Shown: positions 33,918-42,199 of the stretch, piece by piece
Numbering within the stretch: position 1 is the stretch's first letter
Layout of the letters: each line of letters opens with the position of its first letter
DNA from: Clostridia bacterium
Lineage (GTDB): Bacteria > Bacillota > Clostridia > Monoglobales > Monoglobaceae
DNA: 64,000 nucleotides
NCBI GenBank assembly: GCA_017546205.1
Contig: JAFYXJ010000005.1
Location: 1-64,000, forward strand
Direction: 5' to 3'
Program-made: the position numbers and the translations under genes
Notes under the pieces: model-generated
What the model was told of the DNA's origin: nothing
Database searches by the model: none
What the model saw: the letters and a program-made list of their open reading frames with translations, nothing else

Positions 33918-35060
33918 ATGAAATTGGTAATTTTGGGCTCGACAGGTTCGGTGGGAACACAAGCGCTCTCGGTGATAGAGGAGTTAAAGGGAACGGTTGA
34001 CATCGAGGTTGTTGGACTTTCCGGCAACAAAAACCTGAAACTGCTGGAAGAACAAATCCGCAAGTTTTCCCCTGCTTATGCAGCAGTTCCGGAGGAATCA
34101 CTGGCAAATCAATTGAGAACCTCAGTTCAGGATACCGGCTGTAAGGTGCTGTCAGGAGAAGAAGGTCTTTGTTATCTTGCGGCAGAAACTGGCGCGGATA
34201 TGGCATTTTCTTCCATTGTGGGATTTGCCGGACTGGTACCCACCATGAAAGCCATTGAAGCAGGCATTGACATTGCCCTTGCCAATAAAGAAACCTTGGT
34301 AACCGCAGGTAGCATCTTTACCGATGCGATAAAAAAACATAAGGTCAGACTTCTTCCGGTAGACAGCGAGCATTGTGCCATTTTCCAATGCCTGAACTCC
34401 GGCAAAAAGAGTGAGATTTACAAACTGTTGCTGACCGCATCCGGCGGTCCGTTTTTTGGAAAAAAACGGGAAGAACTTATCCATGTCACCAAGGAACAGG
34501 CGCTCAAGCATCCCAACTGGAGCATGGGTGCCAAGATTACGGTAGACAGTGCAACCCTGATGAACAAGGGTCTGGAAATTATGGAAGCGCGATGGTTGTT
34601 CGGCGTGGATATTGACGATATTGAGGTTGTGGTGCAACGGGAAAGCATTATCCATTCTATGGTGGAGTTTCGGGACCACAGCATCATTGCCCAGTTGTCC
34701 CGACCGTCCATGAAACAACCTATTCAATATGTATTTACTTACCCGGAGCGGCTTTCCTCTTTGGAAGAACGGGTGGATTTTCCCGCTTTGGGGAAACTGA
34801 CATTCTCTCAGCCGGATGAGGAAACATTCCGGTGTCTCGCCCTTGCAAAGGAGGCAGGCAGACAGGGGGGCATTATGCCCACGGTCCTGAACGCCGCCAA
34901 CGAGGTAGCGGTGGGAGAATTTTTGAAAGACAAAATCAAATTTTTAGAGATTGCAGAGCGGGTGGAAGCCACTATGGCGGCTTGGGAAAACAAGCAGAAT
35001 CCCTCTTTGCAGGAGTTGATTGCCATTGACAGAGAAATCCGGTCTAAAGGAGTGATTTAA
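33918..35060 (+). CDS. dxr: 1-deoxy-D-xylulose 5-phosphate reductoisomerase
   Basis: NADPH- and metal-dependent second enzyme of the MEP pathway (the fosmidomycin target). The 380-residue product has the NADPH-binding GSTGSVGTQ at the N-terminus, ALANKETLVTAG (about 118), PVDSEHCAIFQCL (about 148, metal-binding D and E), HPNWSMGAKITVDSATLMNKGLE and NAANEVAVG. AAGGAG precedes the ATG. The stop TAA shares one base with the rseP start. Confidence 0.97.
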   Translation: MKLVILGSTGSVGTQALSVIEELKGTVDIEVVGLSGNKNLKLLEEQIRKFSPAYAAVPEESLANQLRTSVQDTGCKVLSGEEGLCYLAAETGADMAFSSIVGFAGLVPTMKAIEAGIDIALANKETLVTAGSIFTDAIKKHKVRLLPVDSEHCAIFQCLNSGKKSEIYKLLLTASGGPFFGKKREELIHVTKEQALKHPNWSMGAKITVDSATLMNKGLEIMEARWLFGVDIDDIEVVVQRESIIHSMVEFRDHSIIAQLSRPSMKQPIQYVFTYPERLSSLEERVDFPALGKLTFSQPDEETFRCLALAKEAGRQGGIMPTVLNAANEVAVGEFLKDKIKFLEIAERVEATMAAWENKQNPSLQELIAIDREIRSKGVI

Positions 35061-36094
35061 TGACCGTCATAACGGTTCTTGCGGCAATTTTGATTTTTTC
35101 GGTGATTATTTTTGTCCATGAATTCGGGCATTTTATCACCGCCCGTATCTTTGGGGTCACGGTGCATGAATTTGCGATCGGTATGGGCCCTGTCCTCTGG
35201 AAAAAACAAGGCAAAAACACACTGTATTCTGTCCGTGCAATTCCCATGGGCGGATTTTGCCAGTTGGAGGGTGAAGATGAGGATAGTCAGGTAGAGGGAG
35301 CATTCCGGACGAAAAAACCCCTGCCCAGAATTATCATTCTGGCGGCGGGGTCGGTGATGAATCTGTTTTTGGGATTTTTGATGGTGTTCTGTCTTGTGAC
35401 TGCAACCACGGCGTTTCAATCGAAGGATATCGCAGGAACTGTCGTGGCAGAGGTCAATCCGGAATCTTCTGCATCGTTTCTTCAGCCGGGAGACAAGATT
35501 GTGGCGGTGGGAGACTACCGTACCCATATTTATCGGGATTTGAATTTTGCCCTTTCCCAGAATGGGAATCAGGAAACCACCCTGACCGTACGCCGCGACG
35601 GAACCACCTTTACGGAGCGGTTTCAACCACTGGAAAAAACCATGGAAGACGGCAGCAAGCGGTATCTGGTAGGATTCCAGATTGCGCCCCAAAAAGCCAC
35701 CTTAGGCGCGATTTTCCATGAATCCTTTTTTGAGACGGTATGGATGGGGAAAATGGTCTTTCTTTCTCTGGGTATGCTGTTTCGGGGTGAGGCGGGAATC
35801 AATGATTTAGCCGGCCCTGTGGGAACGGTGGGGGCAATGACCCAAGTTGCCAGAACCGGTTGGCTGGAACTTTTGTTCTTTGCCGCATTTCTGGCGGTGA
35901 ATATCGGCATTATGAATCTGCTTCCCATTCCGGCATTGGACGGCGGACGAATTCTGTTTGTGTTGATTGAACTGATTTTCCGCAAGCCGATTCCGGCAGA
36001 CAAAGAAGGATGGGTGCATTTTCTGGGATTTGCCCTGCTGATTTTGCTGATGTTGTATGCAACGTATAATGATATTGTACGATTATTTGTATAA
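35060..36094 (+). CDS. rseP: RIP metalloprotease RseP (site-2 protease family)
   Basis: Intramembrane zinc protease that cleaves anti-sigma factors or other membrane substrates (RasP/YluC in Bacillus). The 344-residue product has the catalytic HEFGH in the first membrane segment (about 19-24), a PDZ domain (about 120-200, PESSASFLQPGDKIVAVGD) and the second half-site NLLPIPALDGGRI (about 285). TAATG overlap with dxr indicates translational coupling. It ends the operon at a strong bidirectional terminator. Confidence 0.96.
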   Translation: MTVITVLAAILIFSVIIFVHEFGHFITARIFGVTVHEFAIGMGPVLWKKQGKNTLYSVRAIPMGGFCQLEGEDEDSQVEGAFRTKKPLPRIIILAAGSVMNLFLGFLMVFCLVTATTAFQSKDIAGTVVAEVNPESSASFLQPGDKIVAVGDYRTHIYRDLNFALSQNGNQETTLTVRRDGTTFTERFQPLEKTMEDGSKRYLVGFQIAPQKATLGAIFHESFFETVWMGKMVFLSLGMLFRGEAGINDLAGPVGTVGAMTQVARTGWLELLFFAAFLAVNIGIMNLLPIPALDGGRILFVLIELIFRKPIPADKEGWVHFLGFALLILLMLYATYNDIVRLFV

Positions 36095-36127
36095 AAAAGG
36101 CTTGTGACACAGTCACAAGCCTTTTTT
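36093..36127. terminator. Bidirectional terminator between rseP and the deacetylase
   Basis: AAAAAAGGCTTGTGAC and GTCACAAGCCTTTTTT form a 16-bp stem with an ACA loop. It overlaps the ends of both convergent genes. Confidence 0.92.
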
Positions 36128-37026
36128 TATAAAATTAAGTCCGGTTCGGGCGGAAGATGATCCTCCGTATAATACGGAACTTCGTCCAGCCGCTTGAAGG
36201 TGTAGCCTTTCTCCCGTAAATACTGAATAATGGAAGAAAGTGCCTGCGGGGTGGATTTTTTGGTTGCCGCATCGTGCATCAGCACCACAATATTTTTGGA
36301 GCCGGAGGTTTCGCGGATTCTGGCAAGCAGTTCGCCGGGGGAACGGTTGTGCCCCTCCGCATCGCCGTTCAGGCTGTTCCAATCGGCAAAATAAAATCCA
36401 TTTTCCTGCAACAGCAGTTTATACTGTTGCTTTTGCGCTCCGTAAGTGCCGGCATTCTGGCTGCCGCCGGGGAATCGAATAAGACGAAAGGGTTCTTCCC
36501 CGATAATGTCTTTGATTAAGCCGTTGGTCTTTTCAACCTCTGCGAGGAAGCTTTCGCCGGTGGCATACAGTTCTTCATATTGGTGGGAATAAGTGTGGTT
36601 GGCAAGAAGATGCCCCTCTTCATGCACCCGTTTTGCAATATCGGGATTTTTTTCAATCATTCGCCCCAGCAGAAAAAAGGTGGCTTTTACATTCTCTGCC
36701 TTCAGTGCGTCCAGTACCGCCGGCGTAACCTCCTTGGTGGGACCGTCATCAAAGGTCAGATAACAATATTTTTCGCCGGTATCCGGAACTTCTGTGGCGA
36801 TTTTCAGCAAATCGTTCTGTTCCCGTGCAGGGGGAATGGCAGGTGTGGCTTTTGGCAGAGATGTCGGCTCCGAAGATGTCGTTTTGATAGGTTCTCCAAA
36901 GGAGAACAGCCGAAATCCCAGCCACCCTACCGCAAGAAACAAAAGAATCATTGCGATATATACAATCCCTTTGTATAGATGGCTCTTTTTTTGCATTTCT
37001 TCTTGAGAACTTGTATCCTTGTTCAT
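36127..37026 (-). CDS. Membrane-anchored polysaccharide deacetylase (NodB/PgdA-PdaA type)
   Basis: Carbohydrate esterase family 4 enzyme, probably deacetylating peptidoglycan GlcNAc or MurNAc outside the membrane. The 299-residue product has a membrane segment at about 19-38, a Ser/Thr/Pro linker, then the NodB motifs: TFDDGPTKEV (motif 1), HTYSHQYEEL (motif 2, zinc His pair), RFPGGSQN (motif 3), DWNSLNGDAEG (motif 4) and VLMHDAATKKST (motif 5). All catalytic residues look intact. The ATG at 37026 is preferred over the longer frame from 37077, with AGAGG 6 nt upstream. Its promoter is one copy of the 46-bp duplicated promoter. Confidence 0.92.
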   Translation of the reverse strand: MNKDTSSQEEMQKKSHLYKGIVYIAMILLFLAVGWLGFRLFSFGEPIKTTSSEPTSLPKATPAIPPAREQNDLLKIATEVPDTGEKYCYLTFDDGPTKEVTPAVLDALKAENVKATFFLLGRMIEKNPDIAKRVHEEGHLLANHTYSHQYEELYATGESFLAEVEKTNGLIKDIIGEEPFRLIRFPGGSQNAGTYGAQKQQYKLLLQENGFYFADWNSLNGDAEGHNRSPGELLARIRETSGSKNIVVLMHDAATKKSTPQALSSIIQYLREKGYTFKRLDEVPYYTEDHLPPEPDLIL

Positions 37027-37076
37027 AGAAATCCTCTTTCTTTGACTTGTTGTAAAAATACCTTTGTAGTATGCCA

Positions 37077-37122
37077 CATTTTACAACTTTTTTTCCCGTT
37101 TGTCAACCGAGTAAAAGAAAAA
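37077..37122 (-). repeat. 46-bp direct repeat copy 1 = deacetylase promoter
   Basis: Identical over 46 bp to 37452-37497. On the minus strand it contains TTGACA (37101-37106), a 17-nt spacer and TAAAAT (37078-37083), placing the transcript start near 37071, about 45 nt before the deacetylase ATG. Confidence 0.9.
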
Positions 37123-37163
37123 CAATATCGTCAAGTATATTTTATAAAATTTTTGAAAAATGG

Positions 37164-37193
37164 TTGACAAAACATGGTTTGCCGTATTATAAT
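37164..37193 (+). promoter_or_regulatory. Promoter of a candidate antisense RNA
   Basis: TTGACA and TATAAT, both perfect, with an 18-nt spacer. No protein gene follows in this direction; a terminator lies about 85 nt downstream, so the transcript would be a short RNA. Confidence 0.7.
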
Positions 37194-37199
37194 GAAATA

Positions 37200-37286
37200 G
37201 AAAAAGGCAAGACCTCAAACGGTTATGCCAAGAATGAACTAAAAGATAGCCCTGACTTGGTCGGTGGGGGCTATCTTACTTTTTTT
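37200..37286 (+). ncRNA. Candidate type I antitoxin RNA (antisense)
   Basis: Predicted RNA of about 87 nt from the promoter at 37164-37193 to the terminator at 37243-37286. It is complementary to the 3' part of the convergent transcript that encodes a 24-residue hydrophobic peptide, covering its last codons and stop. The arrangement resembles RatA/txpA-type systems known in Firmicutes. It carries no ORF with a ribosome binding site. Its existence is inferred from promoter and terminator only. Confidence 0.5.
37243..37286. terminator. Shared terminator of the convergent RNAs
   Basis: AAGATAGCCC and GGGCTATCTT form a 10-bp stem, with T7 on the plus side and TTTT on the minus side. A second minus-strand hairpin with TTTTT follows at about 37202-37229. 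Confidence 0.75.
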
Positions 37287-37345
37287 GTAAGTGCTATCAA
37301 AAACACAATAGTTAAAGATAAAATTCTTAATATGTATTTTCCCAT
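37271..37345 (-). CDS. Candidate type I toxin: 24-residue hydrophobic peptide
   Basis: A 24-codon ORF starting ATG 37345 with an excellent Shine-Dalgarno site (AGGAGGGGAGGTGG at 37351-37364; core 8 nt upstream). The peptide begins MGKYILRILSL, has a hydrophobic stretch of about 15 residues and ends with the basic ALTKKVR, the pattern of small membrane-active type I toxins. The mRNA leader can pair CCACCT and TCCTA with AGGTGG and TAGGA, hiding the ribosome binding site. A 10-nt segment (37388-37397) is complementary in the RNA to 37220-37229, allowing 5'-3' end pairing. No family match is claimed. Confidence 0.5.
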   Translation of the reverse strand: MGKYILRILSLTIVFLIALTKKVR

Positions 37346-37426
37346 AACAACCACCTCCCCTCCTAACCATAGGCATAGGAATAAGGTGGCATAACCGCCC
37401 AGCTTTTACACTGTTTTCAGTCTTAC

Positions 37427-37451
37427 CTTTTGTCGGGTTTTCCGACAAAAG
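37427..37451 (-). other. 5' stem-loop of the toxin-type mRNA
   Basis: CTTTTGTCGG and CCGACAAAAG form a 10-bp stem immediately downstream of the -10 element. A 5'-terminal hairpin would stabilise the transcript. Confidence 0.6.
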
Positions 37452-37497
37452 CATTTTACAACTTTTTTTCCCGTTTGTCAACCGAGTAAAAGAAAAA
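37452..37497 (-). repeat. 46-bp direct repeat copy 2 = promoter of the toxin-type transcript
   Basis: Second perfect copy of the 37077-37122 sequence. Minus-strand TTGACA (37476-37481), a 17-nt spacer and TAAAAT (37453-37458) point into the candidate toxin leader. Similarity ends sharply at both sides. Confidence 0.9.
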
Positions 37498-38020
37498 TGG
37501 CATGAAAAATTTCCTTATTTATATATAATATATATTATAAAAGAATTTATCATTCAAAGTACGGAACTTTTCAGAACGGGGCGACGTCTAATAATGTAAG
37601 ATTGCTCAATTATAAAAAAATAAGGAAAAATCCAATTATTTTTGTCAAAAGGGTTGACAGATTGGGAATTTAATATTATAATAAATCGCAATCTAAAATA
37701 GAGTATTTGCGTTCTCACGTGCAAAAAGACTCTGGGTTCTCAGCAAATTGACCAATCCGATGGGCAATTTGTTGATGAAAGTGCTGAATCAGGTTACAAC
37801 ATTTGGTCTTTTTTGGCGTATTTGTTACAAAAGCGTTAAAAATTAGAATAGTTGTTGACATTTAACCTCGTTTAGTGCTATAATTTGAACTAAGTTAGTA
37901 GGTAGATTGTCTTTTTGGCATTTCCTGTCTTACTTAGCCCCGTTGCAGAGCACATAGAAACTGCTTCGGTTAAAGTTGAAAAAAAATTAAACAATTTATA
38001 TTTTTAAGGAGGATTTGAGA
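37498..38020 (+). promoter_or_regulatory. Promoter region and long 5' leader of the S-layer gene
   Basis: There is no gene in this stretch. Two consensus promoters lie in tandem: TTGACA-17-TATAAT (37654-37682) and TTGACA-18-TATAAT (37855-37884), giving leaders of about 330 and 130 nt. The leader has the inverted repeats CAAATTG/CAATTTG (about 37748-37773) and CTAAGT/ACTTAG (37890-37937), the latter close to the 5' end of the shorter mRNA, and AAGGAGG 8 nt before the ATG. The part from 37498 to 37650 is AT-rich with no further pattern that I can name. Confidence 0.75.
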
Positions 38021-41000
38021 ATGAGAAATCTCAAAAAAGTAATTGCTTTGGTAGCAGTTTTCGCTATGCTGGTTAGTACTGTAGCTTTCGCTCAGACTTA
38101 CTCTGATGTAGCAGACACTGACGTATTTGCTGAAGCAGTAGAAACCTTAAGTGCACTCGGCATCCTGACCGGTGACGATGCAGACAACGACGGCGTTATG
38201 GACTTCAGACCGGCTGATACTATCACCAGAGCTGAAGTAGCTGCAATCATTTGCAGAATTCAGAACCTGAATGTAGCAGGTTCCGCTTCCACTCCGTTTA
38301 TCGATGTACCTTCCAGCCACTGGGCTTCCGGTTATGTAGCACAGGCTGCAGGCCAGGGCATCGTTAACGGTTATGGCGACGGCAACTTCGGTCCTGATGA
38401 CAACGTAACTTACGAGCAGGTAATCAAAATGCTCATGGAAACCCTGGGTTACAAACTGTTTGCTGATGCAAACGGCGGATATCCTTCCGGTTACCTGGCA
38501 GCTGCTCAGCGTTACGAAGTTCTTGATGGCGTAGTTGGCGGTGGCGTAGGCGCAGAAGCTAACAGAGGTATGGTTGCTCAGTTGGTTTACAACGCAATCG
38601 ACACACCTTTGATGGAGCAAACCGTTTACGGTTCTGACAACAACTGGTCCATTCTGGACGGCGGCGTTATTTCCGGCGGCGGCTACAGACAGTTCCTCAC
38701 TCTCCTCAAGAGAGACCTGAAGGTTTACAAAGCAACCGGTACTGTTACTGACAACAGCATCACCACCGGTATTGACACCGAAAAAGTAAAGGAAATCACC
38801 TTGACTTTCGATGACAATGAAGTAAATGGTCACTATGGTTTTGTTAACGCTACTCAGAACTTCATTCAGGGCGATGTAGATGCTGATGCTTTCTTGGGTT
38901 ACAATGTAACTCTGTTTGCTAAGAAGAACCTGGATGGTACCTTTACTCTGGTTACTATTGCTAAGGCTACTGGCAACAATGCAGAAATCAGCTTTACTCT
39001 TGACCTGTATGATGGTTGGGATGGTTCCAAGAACGAGATCGCTTACCTGAAGGATGCTAACAGTTCTACTGAAAGCAAAGCTAAGGTAGAAGCTGCTCCG
39101 GTAATCATCTTCAATGGTACCAAGCAGTCTACTTGGACCATGGGCACTTTCTTCGGTGCTGGTACTGACCAGATTAAGGCTAACCCCAACGACAAGTACA
39201 GCGGTAAAGTTACCCTGATCAACAACGATACCGACGCTGCATACGATGTAGTTGCTATCGAGATCGCTACCACCGCTATTGTAAACAAAGTAAATGCAAA
39301 TGGTACTGTTACCATTCTGAATACTACTTTTGTAATGCCCAGAGTACAGGGCGGAACTTTGGTTGCAAGCAGAACTCTGCCCAACCTCAAGTTCGAAACT
39401 GATGCAACTGACTACATCATCAATCTGACCAAAGACGGTGAAGCAATTGACTACACCGAACTGGCTAAATGGGATGTACTGTCCATCATCAATGCAGATG
39501 ACTACAATGTATTCAACATTGAAGTTCTGGGCGAAGCTAACACCGTTGACGGTTATGTTACTGCAACCAGAAACAACAACAGCGAGTACAAACTGTCTGA
39601 TGGTAACTGGTACGAAGTTGCTTCCACCGGTTATCAGGTAGCTGGTCTGAAGACTGGTGAGTCTGGTAGATTCTATATCGACGCTTATGGCAAAATCGTT
39701 GCTCTGGATGACGATGTAGTTGTTGAAGGTGTTGAGGGTAGAGTTGCTGATAACTATGCAGTAGTTCTGCAGGCAGCTGCTGATAATGATACTTGGGGTA
39801 ACCCGACCATCAGTTTTGAGTTGCTTGACAAGACCGGTAACATCGTAGAAATCGATCTTGCTACAGATGTAACTATTTACAATGTAGGCGGTCTGTCTGG
39901 ACACGGTTTGACACTGGATGATTCTGACCCGAACCCCAGCAACAAAGAGAGCAATGTTTTGAAGTTGGATACTACTACTTTGACTCATACTGCTACCAAT
40001 ACTGGTACTGGTGACGTTCTTGCTGCTGCAATGGTTGGTGAGATGATTTCTTACAGCAAGAATTCTACTGGCGCTATCAAGGCTATCACCTTCCCGCAGA
40101 ATGCTGACAATGAAGAAGACCTCTACATTGTTAACACAACTGCTGCAACCGCAACCTATGATCCGGATGACATGAAACTGGGTAACATTCAGTTGGATGA
40201 TGATACTTTGGTATTCTATGTAACTAACCAGGCTGGTAATGGAAATTTGGCTGGTTACTCCGTAGCCGGTGCAAAAGCTGACTACTCCAGAGTAGCAACT
40301 GCTGCTGATTTGGCTGAGGATTCTTACCTCTACGTTGCATTTGACAACGGTGATGAGATTGCTAAGGCAGTTATCATCTACAACACCACTGGTAAGATCT
40401 CCCCGTCTGCTAATGTTGCAGTTATCGAGAGCGTTGGTAACACCGTAGTAAACGGTACTGACGATGTATACATTGTTGAGTACTGGATGAACGGTGAATT
40501 CCAGACCGCTACCACTGCTGTAGATCTGCAGGATATCACCACTTCTAACGCAGCTCGTGGTGACGTATGGCAGATGAACGTAAGCAACGGTGTAATTACC
40601 GCTGCTACTCAGTTGATGGATTACAGCCGTGCATATGGTGCTGCTGCTGTAAACGGTGCTTCTCCTGCAGCTCTTGATGCAAAGGGTACTGGTTCTGTAT
40701 ACGGTGCAGTATTCTCCGTTGCAGCTAAGTCTGGTAGTTTGAACCTGATTAAGGCTGACGGTACTTCCGCTGGTACTATCTCCGGTAAGGACGCTGAGAA
40801 CGCTAACGTATACGTTCTGGATCCCAACCTCAGAGATTCTGCTCAGTTGTATGTAGGTTCTATCGGCGAAGCATTTGTTCCTGAGTATATTACTAAGGCA
40901 GCTTCTGCTCCGTACGTTAAGTTCGATGGTCTGAGTGCATTCCAGATTACTGACTACACCAATGGTGCTTCTGGACAGCTCCAGAAAGTACTTGACTATG

Positions 41001-41128
41001 CATTTGCTTATCAGTATGACGGCGATGCAATTGACATCGTAATCTACAAGACCTATGAGTATGAAGTAGTTGACGCTCCGGCTCCTACTGCAACTCCGGC
41101 TCCGACTGCAACTCCGGCAGCTATCTAA
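38021..41128 (+). CDS. Major S-layer protein with N-terminal SLH domains
   Basis: Exported surface-array protein of 1035 residues. It has a signal peptide (MRNLKKVIALVAVFAMLVSTVAFA) and SLH domains that bind wall polymer: one at about 27-80 (YSDVADTDVFAEAVETLSALGIL...ITRAEVAAIICR), one at about 88-145 (FIDVPSSHWASGYVAQAAGQGIVNG) and a weaker third. The long beta-rich body is homologous from about residue 323 to the 6592 gene product. The tail is PAPTATPAPTATPA. Codon choice is strongly biased to one codon per residue (GGT, AAC, GAC, CTG, GTA), as in very highly expressed genes, and this alone opens a 1046-codon frame on the other strand. Two consensus promoters and a strong terminator fit a dominant surface protein. 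The in-frame TTG at 38015 is less likely as the start. Confidence 0.93.
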   Translation: MRNLKKVIALVAVFAMLVSTVAFAQTYSDVADTDVFAEAVETLSALGILTGDDADNDGVMDFRPADTITRAEVAAIICRIQNLNVAGSASTPFIDVPSSHWASGYVAQAAGQGIVNGYGDGNFGPDDNVTYEQVIKMLMETLGYKLFADANGGYPSGYLAAAQRYEVLDGVVGGGVGAEANRGMVAQLVYNAIDTPLMEQTVYGSDNNWSILDGGVISGGGYRQFLTLLKRDLKVYKATGTVTDNSITTGIDTEKVKEITLTFDDNEVNGHYGFVNATQNFIQGDVDADAFLGYNVTLFAKKNLDGTFTLVTIAKATGNNAEISFTLDLYDGWDGSKNEIAYLKDANSSTESKAKVEAAPVIIFNGTKQSTWTMGTFFGAGTDQIKANPNDKYSGKVTLINNDTDAAYDVVAIEIATTAIVNKVNANGTVTILNTTFVMPRVQGGTLVASRTLPNLKFETDATDYIINLTKDGEAIDYTELAKWDVLSIINADDYNVFNIEVLGEANTVDGYVTATRNNNSEYKLSDGNWYEVASTGYQVAGLKTGESGRFYIDAYGKIVALDDDVVVEGVEGRVADNYAVVLQAAADNDTWGNPTISFELLDKTGNIVEIDLATDVTIYNVGGLSGHGLTLDDSDPNPSNKESNVLKLDTTTLTHTATNTGTGDVLAAAMVGEMISYSKNSTGAIKAITFPQNADNEEDLYIVNTTAATATYDPDDMKLGNIQLDDDTLVFYVTNQAGNGNLAGYSVAGAKADYSRVATAADLAEDSYLYVAFDNGDEIAKAVIIYNTTGKISPSANVAVIESVGNTVVNGTDDVYIVEYWMNGEFQTATTAVDLQDITTSNAARGDVWQMNVSNGVITAATQLMDYSRAYGAAAVNGASPAALDAKGTGSVYGAVFSVAAKSGSLNLIKADGTSAGTISGKDAENANVYVLDPNLRDSAQLYVGSIGEAFVPEYITKAASAPYVKFDGLSAFQITDYTNGASGQLQKVLDYAFAYQYDGDAIDIVIYKTYEYEVVDAPAPTATPAPTATPAAI

Positions 41129-41141
41129 TTGGTTTAATCTT

Positions 41142-41175
41142 AAAAGGGATACCCGAAAGGGTATCCCTTTTTTGC
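41142..41175 (+). terminator. Intrinsic terminator of the S-layer gene
   Basis: AAAAGGGATACCC and GGGTATCCCTTTT form a 13-bp stem closed by a GAAA tetraloop, then T6. Confidence 0.93.
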
Positions 41176-41210
41176 GTATATAGGATGTTGAATGGATAGG
41201 TTCGGGACAT

Positions 41211-41272
41211 CGGAGGGAGAATCCTCCCGTCTCGCGTTTGTGCGAGACACCCCCCTTTAGGCAAGGAGGGCA
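41211..41272. repeat. Solo repeat related to the DUF559 element ends
   Basis: Contains GGAGGGAGAATCCTCCC, a GTCTCGC/GCGAGAC hairpin (41229-41248), then ACCCCCCTTTAGGCAAGGAGG. This is the same layout as the right end of the element at 50.7 kb (TCCCTCCGTC, hairpin, ACCTCCCTTTAGGCAAGGGAGG). No gene is attached. Confidence 0.65.
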
Positions 41273-41290
41273 GATAGGCGGAATCAATTC

Positions 41291-42178
41291 CTACGGTGTT
41301 TGTTTGGGAATCACGATGGTGTATTCAATAGAGGTCTCATTCTCTCTTTTATTCGCTGATGCCTCAATGCCGGATTTTCGCATCATGTCCACCGCCTGAC
41401 GGATGGTGTTATGAAAAATCCGCATATCCCGAAAAACCCGTCCGTCTCCCTTTCGTGCAGGGTCGATATTCTGGGGTGCTTTTAATAGTTTATCCACCAA
41501 TTCTTCTGTCTTTGCAACATTAAATCCCCGATCCGCAATAACCTTGGCGGCTTTCAGCCGTTGCCGCTCTTCCGGCAGTCTGAGCAATGCCCGTGCATGC
41601 CGTTCGGTCAGGTTATGTTCGGTCAGTATCTGCCGAACCTTGGGGGAAAGTTTTAAAATCCGTATTTTGTTGGCAATGGTGGATTGGCTTTTTCCCAACT
41701 TATCCGCAAGTTCTTCTTGAGTCAGTCCGTGTTCGCAAATTAAATTGCTGAACGCCTCTGCCTCCTCCATGTAATTCAGGTTTTCCCGCTGAATGTTTTC
41801 CACCAGTGCAAGCACCGCACTATCGGTAGGATTTGCTGTCATGACAATGGCGGGTATGTAGGTCATGCCTAAGTTCTTGCAGGCAGTCAGACGGCGCTCT
41901 CCGGCAATCAATTCATAATCAAAGGGTCCGATTTGCCGAACGGAAATAGGCTGCATCAATCCGTATTCCATAATGGAAATTGCCAAATCCTGCAGAGCCG
42001 CTTTATCAAATTCCTGCCGTGGCTGATGGGGGTTGGGCAAAATATTTTTGATGGGGATGGTTCGTGTTTCTCCGCATCGTGTAAAATTCCGGCTTTGTTC
42101 CAACGCCTCCGCCTCTTGTTGCGGGGTGGCTCTTCGCACCTCTTTGACCGCACTTTCTCGTTTGTAGTCTAAAAACAT
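41291..42178 (-). CDS. noc: Second ParB-family protein, nucleoid-occlusion (Noc) type
   Basis: ParB/Noc family CTPase and DNA clamp. The 295-residue product has the ParB N-domain (IPIKNILPNPHQPRQEFDKAALQDLAISI, about 45-75), the CTP motif GERRLTA (about 108; GERR then LTA, as in Noc, rather than WRA) and a helix-turn-helix (LTQEELADKLGKSQSTIANKIRI, about 155-178), plus a C-terminal domain. No parA partner is next to it, and a full parAB pair exists at 2-3.5 kb, which favours Noc over a second ParB. I see no Noc-binding-type sites in the window. The ATG at 42178 is preferred: AAAGGAG lies 7 nt upstream, formed by the alternative ATGAAAAGGAG start at 42196. Confidence 0.85.
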   Translation of the reverse strand: MFLDYKRESAVKEVRRATPQQEAEALEQSRNFTRCGETRTIPIKNILPNPHQPRQEFDKAALQDLAISIMEYGLMQPISVRQIGPFDYELIAGERRLTACKNLGMTYIPAIVMTANPTDSAVLALVENIQRENLNYMEEAEAFSNLICEHGLTQEELADKLGKSQSTIANKIRILKLSPKVRQILTEHNLTERHARALLRLPEERQRLKAAKVIADRGFNVAKTEELVDKLLKAPQNIDPARKGDGRVFRDMRIFHNTIRQAVDMMRKSGIEASANKRENETSIEYTIVIPKQTP

Positions 42179-42199
42179 AAAGTATCTCCTTTTCATAAA

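Noticed and set aside
37239-37481. An 80-codon minus-strand frame over the toxin-type module
   Set aside because: It starts at the -35 element itself and runs through the promoter and leader in a different frame from the 24-codon ORF that has the ribosome binding site.
38147-41287. A 1046-codon open frame on the minus strand opposite the S-layer gene
   Set aside because: It mirrors the plus-strand gene and exists because strong codon bias there avoids reverse-strand stops. It has no ribosome binding site, and its translation is a low-complexity Ser/Val/Ile/Cys mix without domains.
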